DNA of 12,063 bases from CAZBGL01 sp964491375 (GTDB lineage: Bacteria; Desulfobacterota; Deferrisomatia; Deferrisomatales; Deferrisomataceae), in the NCBI GenBank assembly GCA_964491375.1, contig CAZBGL010000202.1, positions 1-12,063 of the forward strand, written 5' to 3'. The notes under the pieces are model-generated. The model did not search any database. It saw only the letters and a program-made list of their open reading frames with translations, and was not told the DNA's origin. A program made the position numbers and the translations under genes. Of the stretch, positions 7,193-12,063 are shown piece after piece. Position 1 is the stretch's first letter; the number at the start of each line of letters is the position of its first letter.

Positions 7193-8056
7193 ATGGTGCG
7201 CAACCGATGGCTTCCCCGGTTGGTGGCCGCGCTGGTCCTGGGGACAGGCGTGGCGGGCGTCGTTCCCGCCGGTTTCGGGGCGCCGCCGGCCGAGCCGGAG
7301 CGGGCCGAAGGGCGATATCCGTACCTCTCGCCCCGGGAGGGGACGAACCCCCTGGTTGCCCGCTGGATCGGGCTGGCCCGGGCCATGCCCGACTGGAAGG
7401 ACAAGGCCAAGGCGGCCCACTACCGGTTCCCCGCGGGCAAGGAAGGCCGGCGGTGCGACCAGAAGGACTGCCATCCCGGCTTCCGCGATACCTATGTGGA
7501 ACGGTTGCTGGGCCTCGGCGAAGGACCCGAGCGCCAAAGCGCACGGGAGCGCCGCCAGGGCCTGGACCGGTGCGGCGACTGCCACACCTACCGGGACATC
7601 CGGCAGCGCACGGCGGCCTGCCGGCTCCATTTCGACCAACCCGAGCGGGTGGGGTGCACGGGCTGCCACCTGGAGGGCGACAAGGTGCTCGTGGCCCAGG
7701 GGGAGGCCAAGACGATCGTGCCGCGGCGCGTGTCGCCCCTTCGGGCCTGGCCCTCCCACGAGCTCACCCGGGAGGAGAAGGCCATGCCCTGCGACCGGGC
7801 ATGCCACGCCCCCGACAACCCCTACGGGGTGGAACGGGTCTGCGCCGAATGCCATGGAAAGGGCAAGTTGGAGGTGGCCAGGTACACCGCGCCGGGCGTG
7901 CTCGTGCACGCCACCGACCCGGCGAGCTTCTGGCCCCGGCTCACCAACGCCTTCTTCGTGGGGCTCACGGTGGTGGTGTCCGGGGTCCTGGTGGTCTACG
8001 TGTTCCTGGATGCGGTGCGTTCCCGGAAGCCTCCCCGAGGGGGCTCCGGGGGCTGA
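7193..8056 (+). CDS. Membrane-anchored multihaem cytochrome c (five CxnCH motifs)
   Basis: This 287-residue protein has an N-terminal signal (positive MVRNRW, hydrophobic to about residue 29) and a single C-terminal membrane helix (about 252-273, AFFVGLTVVVSGVLVVYVF) with a basic tail, which places the haem domain in the periplasm. Haem motifs: CDQKDCH (88-94, CX4CH), CGDCH (127-131), CTGCH (155-159), CDRACH (200-205, CX3CH) and CAECH (217-221). Three are canonical; two have wider spacing. A lone Cys143 lies nearby. Position between FdhAB and cytochrome b suggests it takes electrons from FdhB, as multihaem partners of periplasmic formate dehydrogenases do; this is inference. I cannot place it in a named family. 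ATG 7193 is chosen for its AGGAGGG (7181-7187) and the signal peptide it creates; the longer version from GTG 7037 would bury the signal. Confidence 0.85.
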   Translation: MVRNRWLPRLVAALVLGTGVAGVVPAGFGAPPAEPERAEGRYPYLSPREGTNPLVARWIGLARAMPDWKDKAKAAHYRFPAGKEGRRCDQKDCHPGFRDTYVERLLGLGEGPERQSARERRQGLDRCGDCHTYRDIRQRTAACRLHFDQPERVGCTGCHLEGDKVLVAQGEAKTIVPRRVSPLRAWPSHELTREEKAMPCDRACHAPDNPYGVERVCAECHGKGKLEVARYTAPGVLVHATDPASFWPRLTNAFFVGLTVVVSGVLVVYVFLDAVRSRKPPRGGSGG

Positions 8057-8123
8057 GGGATGGAACGACGGCGGGTCCGGTTGCGGGAGCGGGTCTCAGA
8101 CTCCGTGACGGTGACACGGTGAC

Positions 8124-8149
8124 CCGGTTGTCCGTGGCGCGGCAACCGG
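8124..8149 (+). other. Hairpin in cytochrome c/cytochrome b spacer
   Basis: A seven-base perfect stem CCGGTTG/CAACCGG encloses a 12-base loop that can itself pair CCG with CGG. A second GC hairpin (8181-8202, seven-base stem) follows. Function unknown; neither has a T tract. Confidence 0.35.
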
Positions 8150-8279
8150 TGGTGGCGAGTCGGCCCGGGGCGTTCGTCCGGGCGGGGTGCCCTTGCCCCG
8201 CCTCGGAGGGTCCCCGGGGGCTGGGACGCCCGAACGAAATCCGGCCCCCCGGCCTGGGGAACACACCCGTGGAGGCAGG

Positions 8280-8311
8280 GCTGGAAGGCCAGGGAGCTGG
8301 AACGCTGGAGA
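8280..8311 (+). repeat. Octamer tandem array, forward orientation (four units)
   Basis: Four consecutive 8-base units: GCTGGAAG, GCCAGGGA, GCTGGAAC, GCTGGAGA, all fitting GCYRGAAN with at most two changes. It forms the left arm of an inverted pair with 8348-8379; the 36 bases between are G/C-rich and contain no further units. Confidence 0.75.
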
Positions 8312-8347
8312 ACGGCAGGCCTGGGCACACGAACCTGGGCCGCAGGC

Positions 8348-8379
8348 CCCAGAGCCTTCCGGCCCTCTAGCGTTCCAGC
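8348..8379 (-). repeat. Octamer tandem array, reverse orientation (four units)
   Basis: On the minus strand: GCTGGAAC, GCTAGAGG, GCCGGAAG, GCTCTGGG. Including the flanking TTCG, the first 20 or so bases nearly match the plus-strand array at 11622-11645. It ends 11 bases before the ribosome binding site of the cytochrome b gene. Confidence 0.75.
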
Positions 8380-8403
8380 CGAAATCACCGAGGAGGGCGG
8401 ACT

Positions 8404-9072
8404 GTGAAGAGCGTGGAAGTGCAGCGCTTTCCCAGGACATTCGTATGGCAGCACGCGGTGCTGATGGTCACGTTCACGTTGCTGGCCGTGACCGGGATGC
8501 CGCTCAAGTGGCACTGGTGGGGAGTGATCCGGGTGTTCGGCGGGTTCGAGGTGGTGCGCTGGATCCACCGCGCCTCGGGCGTGGTGATGCTCGCCCTGGG
8601 CGTGTTCCACGTGGCCTACGCCCTGGGCGACCAGGTGCGCTCGGGCCGGCCCGGGGGTCTCTGGCCCACGCTGCGGGACGTGCGCGATGCGTTGCACGAC
8701 GCCCGTTTCCTGCTGGGACTCGAACGCGAGCGGGCCCGGTATCCGCGGTACAGTTACGTCAACAAGTTCGACTACTGGGGGGCGTTCTGGGGCATCGCGG
8801 TCATGGCGGCCAGCGGGCTGGTGCTGTGGTTCCCCCGCGGGTTCTCCGACACATGGATCCACGCGGCCTACCTGGCCCACACCGACGAAGCCCTGCTCGC
8901 CGTGATCGCCATCTTCATCTGGCACGTCTACAACGTGCACACCCTTCACGGCAAACCCCGGTTCAACCGGGTGTGGCTCACCGGCAAGATCCCCCTGGAC
9001 GAACTGAAGCACGAGCACCCCGAAGAGTACGAAGAACTCGTGCGACAGGGACGCCTCCCGCAAGGCTCCTGA
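8404..9072 (+). CDS. Cytochrome b subunit of formate dehydrogenase (FdnI/FdhC-like, four helices)
   Basis: This 222-residue integral membrane di-haem b type protein should pass electrons between the dehydrogenase and the quinone pool. Membrane helices are near 15-34 (WQHAVLMVTFTLLAVTG), 57-74, 122-143 (WGAFWGIAVMAASGLVLWF) and 155-178 (LLAVIAIFIWHVYNVH). Candidate haem ligands are His17, His55, His69, His159 and His174, an arrangement like the four ligands of E. coli FdnI (His18, His57, His155, His169). The cytoplasmic tail KHEHPEEYEELV is typical of this family. The start is GTG 8404, preceded at six bases by AGGAGGG (8391-8397). The next gene begins three bases after the stop. The gamma-subunit role is inferred from family and neighbourhood; closely related thiosulfate reductase-type cytochromes cannot be excluded. 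I do not give a symbol because fdhC, fdnI and fdoI are used inconsistently. Confidence 0.88.
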   Translation: MKSVEVQRFPRTFVWQHAVLMVTFTLLAVTGMPLKWHWWGVIRVFGGFEVVRWIHRASGVVMLALGVFHVAYALGDQVRSGRPGGLWPTLRDVRDALHDARFLLGLERERARYPRYSYVNKFDYWGAFWGIAVMAASGLVLWFPRGFSDTWIHAAYLAHTDEALLAVIAIFIWHVYNVHTLHGKPRFNRVWLTGKIPLDELKHEHPEEYEELVRQGRLPQGS

Positions 9073-9075
9073 TCC

Positions 9076-10959
9076 ATGGACGTGCTGCTGTGCACCTGCA
9101 ACCGGGCGGTGGCCCTGGACCTCCGGGGGGTGTCCCGCCGTCTGGGCGACGGCGGGACGCGGGTGCGCGTGTACCAGGCCCTGTGCCGGTCCGCATCCGA
9201 ACCGCCCGAACCGTCTCCAGAGGGGGTGTTCGTCGGGTGCCGCCGGGCGACGGGCCCGCTTCGCGCCGCCCTGGAGGAGGCGGGCGTCCCCCCTCACCGG
9301 ATCGTGGCCTGGGATCTGGCGGACGCCCTGCGGGGGGTTCCGGGGGAGCGGGCGGCCGAGGTGGCCGCGGCGGCTGCGCGGGCGGCCCGAGTCCTCGCCG
9401 AGCAGGCCCACCCCGCTCCAACCTGGACCGTACCGGTCGGGCCCCGGATCGTGGTGGCCGGGCCCGGGTCCAGGCCGGTGGCCGAGGCCTTGGCCGGGCA
9501 CCTGGACGTCCTGTGGGTGGCCCCGGATGCCTCCTCGATGGGGACCGGGTTTCGGGTCTATCCCGGGCGGGTCGCCGGCGTGGAGGGCACCCTGGGGGGG
9601 TTCCGCGTCACCGTGGAGGGCCCGAGCCCGGTGGACCCGTGGCTGTGCGTGTCCTGCATGGCGTGCCGCAAGGCGTGTCCCACCGATGCCCTGGACGCAG
9701 CGCTCCGGATCGATCCGGAGCGCTGCGACGGGTGCGGCCGCTGCGAAACGGCCTGCGCCGCCGTGGGGGCCCTGGACCTCGGGCGGGATCGCGTGGAGGT
9801 GGCGGCAGACCAGGTGCTGTGGATCGGTGGGGGCGGTACGCCCCGGCCCGGCCTGTACACCCCGGGGGATCCGGGGCGGGCTTGGAGCGCGGTGACCGAG
9901 ATCGCCGCCGTGTCCGCTTGCGGCGAGGTGGAGGCAGGGGCCGCGGTGGGCCCGGGCGGGGGGCCCTGCGCGGCCGGTCGCCCGGGCCTTTCGGGATGCG
10001 CGCTTTGCCGGGAGGCTTGCCCTACCGGTGCCGTGGAAGTGGCCGGGCCGGGCCCGCCCGATCTCGACCACGGCAGGTGCACCGGTTGCGGCTCCTGCGC
10101 CGGGATCTGCCCCACGGGCGCCCTGGAACCGCTGCCCTGGGGCCGCGCAGCCCTCGGCCGGGCCGTCGGGGCGCTGGGCCGGGCCCGCGTGGGCGTTGCC
10201 TTCGTCTGCGAACACGCCCGCCCACCGGAGCCGGGATGGGGCGGGGTGCCGGTCACCCTGCCCCACCTGGGGCTTCTCTCCTGGATGCACCTGGTGGCCC
10301 CCCTGGCGGCCGGGTCCCCGGGGCTGGGGGTGTTTCCCTGCGCGGTGTGTGCGGAACCGCTCGGCGAGGCGATCCGGCTCGCTGAGTCGGCCCTCGTGCG
10401 GGCCGGCATGGGGGGCCGTGTCGCCCGGGGCGCGATCCCGGCGCCCTCCCCCCCCGCCCGACCGTGGGGGGACGACCTGCCCTGGGAGGACTCCCTGGCC
10501 TGCCGGGCGGCCCTGCTGCTGCCCCTGGTGCGGGAACACCCGGGGGGGAAGCCGCTCCCCGGGCCCTTCGGCCGCGTTGAGGCGGCCGGTTCCGGGTGCA
10601 CGGGATGCGGCGCCTGCGCGGAAGTATGCCCCACAGGGGCCCTGCACGGAGAGCCGGACCGCCCCGTGGTGTACGAGACCGAGGTCCGCTGTACGGGGTG
10701 CGGGCTGTGCGCCGCCGCATGCCCCGAGCACGTGCTCCGGGTGGAGTCGGGGCTGCGCTGGGAGGCGGCTGTGTTCGAGCGCCGGATGCTGGTCCGGGCG
10801 CACGCCCACGCCTGCCCGCGGTGCGGCCGGGTGTTCGCCACCCGCGAGGCCCTGGCCGCGGTTCGGGCCCGGCTGGGCGACCGGTTCCCCCGCGTTTCGC
10901 CGCTCTTGTTGGAGCTGTGCCCGGACTGCCGGGTCGTGGAGGCGCTGAAGGATGCCTGA
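9076..10959 (+). CDS. Cytoplasmic polyferredoxin resembling a flavin-less HdrA/MvhD fusion
   Basis: This 627-residue protein has no signal peptide. Residues 1-90 resemble the N-terminal domain of HdrA: CTCN (6-9), ALC (37), VGCRRA with Cys55. A short glycine-bearing segment (IVVAGPGSRPVAEAL) stands where HdrA has its FAD fold, but no FAD motif is intact. Ferredoxin clusters follow: C191-C201 (CVSCMACRKAC), C217-C227, C308/C311/C315 with a displaced fourth Cys (probably C298), C335-C345, C508-C518 and C539-C549, so about six [4Fe-4S]. Residues 373-445 recall MvhD/FlpD (VAFVCEH, then FPCAVC). The C-terminus has CPRC (580-583) and CPDC (615-618), a possible zinc or iron site. It starts three bases after the cytochrome b stop with only a weak ribosome site, and its end overlaps the TorD-like gene. 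It may wire the membrane enzyme to a cytoplasmic ferredoxin or heterodisulfide-type partner; this is inference. Confidence 0.8.
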   Translation: MDVLLCTCNRAVALDLRGVSRRLGDGGTRVRVYQALCRSASEPPEPSPEGVFVGCRRATGPLRAALEEAGVPPHRIVAWDLADALRGVPGERAAEVAAAAARAARVLAEQAHPAPTWTVPVGPRIVVAGPGSRPVAEALAGHLDVLWVAPDASSMGTGFRVYPGRVAGVEGTLGGFRVTVEGPSPVDPWLCVSCMACRKACPTDALDAALRIDPERCDGCGRCETACAAVGALDLGRDRVEVAADQVLWIGGGGTPRPGLYTPGDPGRAWSAVTEIAAVSACGEVEAGAAVGPGGGPCAAGRPGLSGCALCREACPTGAVEVAGPGPPDLDHGRCTGCGSCAGICPTGALEPLPWGRAALGRAVGALGRARVGVAFVCEHARPPEPGWGGVPVTLPHLGLLSWMHLVAPLAAGSPGLGVFPCAVCAEPLGEAIRLAESALVRAGMGGRVARGAIPAPSPPARPWGDDLPWEDSLACRAALLLPLVREHPGGKPLPGPFGRVEAAGSGCTGCGACAEVCPTGALHGEPDRPVVYETEVRCTGCGLCAAACPEHVLRVESGLRWEAAVFERRMLVRAHAHACPRCGRVFATREALAAVRARLGDRFPRVSPLLLELCPDCRVVEALKDA

Positions 10960-11620
10960 GGAGACGCCCTTCCCCCTGGGGTACGGAACCGCAGCCCGGT
11001 GGCTCGGCGACCCCCCGCCCGAGGCCGACCTGGCGGCGATCCTCCAAAAGAGCGACCCGCCGCAGGTCCTGGTGTCCGGGGGTGCACGGGCCGCATGGGA
11101 CGCCCTGAAGGCGTTCGTCGGCTCCCGGGGGGCGGGGCAGGCCGCGCGCGACGCGGCCGAAGCCCATTGGGCCCTGCTCCAGGATCCGTTCGGCCCGCGC
11201 CTCAACCCCTATGCCAGCGTGTACCTGGACGGGGCTCGCCTCGGGCCGGCCCTGGTGGGGTTCCGGGCGTTCCTGAAGCGGTGGGAGCTGGTGCCCGACC
11301 GCGAACGTTACCGCGACCTCGAGGACCACGCGGCGTTCCAGCTGGACTGCCTGGCTTGGCTCGGATCCGAGGCCGAACGGGACGGAAAGTGGGCAGGAGC
11401 GTACCGGGAGTGCCTGGAGAGGCACGTGCTCCCGTGGATGCCCCGCTTCCTGGCCGACCTGGCGGCCGAGGACCGCCGCCTCCCCCGGGGCGGATTCTAC
11501 GCGCCCCTCGCCCAACTCGTGTCCGCCTGGCTCGCCCACGACGCCGCCGCCCTGGGGGTCGGGGTGGTGCCGGGCGCAGGCCCCTTGGGGAAACCGCCCC
11601 AGGGGCCTCCTCTCTCGTAA
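10952..11620 (+). CDS. TorD/DmsD-family chaperone for molybdoenzyme maturation
   Basis: This 222-residue cytoplasmic protein is all-alpha in character, with the family landmarks NPYASVYLDG (85-94), LEDHAAFQLDCLAWL (123-137), HVLPWMPRFLADL (158-170) and FYAPLAQLVSAWL (182-194). TorD-family proteins bind the Tat signal of a partner molybdoenzyme, protect it and assist cofactor insertion before export. Here the likely client is FdhA, with the MsrP-like enzyme or the miniprotein as further possibilities. The start ATG 10952 overlaps the end of the upstream gene by eight bases, with GGAGG at 10938-10942, so the two are translationally coupled. The last 20 residues are a Gly/Pro-rich tail without family similarity; its codons form the 11579-11607 hairpin. 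Confidence 0.85.
   Translation: MPEETPFPLGYGTAARWLGDPPPEADLAAILQKSDPPQVLVSGGARAAWDALKAFVGSRGAGQAARDAAEAHWALLQDPFGPRLNPYASVYLDGARLGPALVGFRAFLKRWELVPDRERYRDLEDHAAFQLDCLAWLGSEAERDGKWAGAYRECLERHVLPWMPRFLADLAAEDRRLPRGGFYAPLAQLVSAWLAHDAAALGVGVVPGAGPLGKPPQGPPLS
11579..11607 (+). terminator. Terminator-like hairpin overlapping the end of the TorD-like gene
   Basis: GGCCCCTTGGGG (11579-11590) pairs with CCCCAGGGGCC (11597-11607) around AAACCG with one bulged T. The downstream bases are pyrimidine-rich (TCCTCTCTCG) rather than a pure T tract. Its position at the end of the last gene of the cluster suits transcription termination. Confidence 0.5.
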
Positions 11621-11625
11621 CTTCG

Positions 11626-11668
11626 GCTGGAACGCTAGAAGGCCAGAAAGCTGGGACGCCGGAATGCC
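11626..11668 (+). repeat. Octamer tandem array, forward orientation (five units, best copy)
   Basis: Starting six bases after the stop codon of the TorD-like gene are GCTGGAAC, GCTAGAAG, GCCAGAAA, GCTGGGAC, GCCGGAAT and a closing GCC. Every unit fits GCYRGRAN. The period of eight cannot encode a repeated peptide, which argues for a nucleic-acid-level role. It is the left arm of a tight inverted pair. Confidence 0.8.
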
Positions 11669-11700
11669 TTCCAGTGCTCCGGCTTCCTCGCGTTCCAGTC
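11666..11700 (-). repeat. Octamer tandem array, reverse orientation (four degenerate units)
   Basis: On the minus strand: ACTGGAAC, GCGAGGAA, GCCGGAGC, ACTGGAAG, then GC, in constant eight-base phase. It joins the forward array directly, so the 75 bases 11626-11700 can fold into an imperfect hairpin. The outer parts (CGGCTGGAACGC against GCGTTCCAGTCGG) pair best. Confidence 0.65.
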
Positions 11701-12063
11701 GGTTCCGAGGCCGTTCGCTGACAGCCGTTACCGTCTTCCGTGGGCCTTCTGGCCTTGTCCGATGGCAGCTCCGGTAGCCCGCAAGGCGGCCTGTTTGCAG
11801 AAAGTGACGTTGCGTGATTCGTTTCAGGGGTGGGCCCGGGCGCGCGCGGGGCGTTTTCCCTCTTCGCCCGTCGAGGGGGCAGGACCGAGGCGAAGGGGTC
11901 TGGTCTTCCGGCCGCGTGCGCGAATCCGAGCCCCCCGGGCTGGTTGGGAACGGCCCGTTCGATCCGCACGGGTCCGGGAGGGCCCCCTGCGAGGCGCGGG
12001 CGCGGGTGTGGGAGGCGGTGCCTCAGGCGGGCCGGTCTATGGCTCCTCCACGGCTGCCTCGGC

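Larger units (their letters stand above)
8057..8403. other. 347-base spacer between the cytochrome c and cytochrome b genes
   Basis: No gene is supported. It holds a short direct repeat (CGGTGACA then CGGTGACC, 8108-8123), a hairpin with CCGGTTG (8124-8130) against CAACCGG (8143-8149), and a hairpin with GGCGGGG (8181-8187) against CCCCGCC (8196-8202). The inverted octamer arrays 8280-8311 and 8348-8379 follow, then the AGGAGGG site (8391-8397) of the next gene. No T-tract terminator or clear promoter hexamers were found. Confidence 0.65.
11621..12063. other. 443-base gene-poor 3' end of the window
   Basis: It holds the paired octamer arrays (11626-11668 and 11666-11700), one isolated reverse octamer with a 14-base exact match to the fdhB spacer (11743-11756), and an A/T-richer patch (about 11791-11825) with only a poor promoter match (TTGCAG, 16 bases, ATTCGT). 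G/C-rich sequence without a plausible frame follows. On the minus strand the last 27 bases read AEAAVEEP then a TAG stop (12037-12039), which could be the tail of a convergent gene beginning outside the window. That is too short to assert. Confidence 0.6.

Noticed and set aside
7996..11205. Minus-strand open frame of more than 1000 codons opposite the cytochrome b, polyferredoxin and TorD-like genes
   Set aside because: It crosses several plus-strand genes and a spacer with hairpins and repeats, has a low-complexity Arg/Pro/Gly/Ala composition and no recognisable motif: a GC-rich shadow.
7121..11700. CRISPR array
   Set aside because: The repeat units are 8 bases, contiguous and degenerate, with no spacers of constant length and no cas genes.
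11791..11825. Promoter in the A/T-richer patch near the window end
   Set aside because: TTGCAG and ATTCGT have acceptable spacing but the second hexamer is a poor match, and no gene follows on the plus strand within the window.
12037..12063. C-terminal end of a convergent minus-strand gene (AEAAVEEP then TAG)
   Set aside because: Only eight codons are visible; plausible by composition but impossible to support without the next bases.
11621..12063. tRNA-Sec (selC) or other tRNA in the terminal spacer
   Set aside because: Looked for because of the selenoprotein; no TTCRANYC T-arm, UCA anticodon loop or acceptor pairing was found on either strand.

Overview
The window is very GC-rich (strong G/C preference at third codon positions) and every convincing gene lies on the plus strand. 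The gene content is a selenocysteine-containing, Tat-exported formate dehydrogenase with multihaem cytochrome c, cytochrome b and polyferredoxin partners. This suggests an anaerobic or respiratory bacterium of the deltaproteobacterial type (Desulfobacterota or Desulfuromonadales-like). That is an inference from gene families and composition; there is no rRNA or other taxonomic marker here.

Layout. (1) At 2-979 is the C-terminal part of a hybrid sensor histidine kinase (HATPase plus receiver domain), cut by the window edge. (2) At 1054-1959 is an MsrP/YedY-type periplasmic molybdoenzyme without an adjacent MsrQ. (3) A sigma70-like promoter (2021-2048) precedes an exported thioredoxin-like/FMN-binding-like fusion protein (2094-3209). 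(4) The formate dehydrogenase core follows: a 58-residue Tat-signal miniprotein (3243-3419), the catalytic subunit FdhA (3436-6207, read through an in-frame TGA at 4009-4011 as selenocysteine, with a clear SECIS hairpin just after it) and the four-cluster ferredoxin subunit FdhB (6218-6808). (5) After a 384-base spacer comes a membrane-anchored multihaem cytochrome c (7193-8056). After a 347-base spacer come a four-helix cytochrome b (8404-9072), a large cytoplasmic iron-sulphur protein resembling a flavin-less HdrA/MvhD fusion (9076-10959) and a TorD-family chaperone (10952-11620). (6) The last 443 bases hold repeats and no complete gene.

Working model (inference). FdhA oxidises formate in the periplasm and FdhB wires electrons out. 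The membrane cytochrome c and cytochrome b pass them to the quinone pool or to other periplasmic carriers. The TorD-like protein helps load cofactor into FdhA before Tat export. The polyferredoxin may link the system to a cytoplasmic electron pool, and the TlpA/FMN-like protein may be an additional periplasmic redox partner.

The most unusual non-coding signal is a family of degenerate tandem arrays with an 8-base period (consensus GCYRGAAN). They occur in all three long spacers of this locus, mostly as head-to-head inverted pairs. The most unusual protein signals are the TlpA/FMN fusion with an ApbE-type flavinylation motif, the HdrA-N/ferredoxin/MvhD-like single polypeptide, and two non-standard haem-binding spacings (CX4CH and CX3CH) in the cytochrome c.
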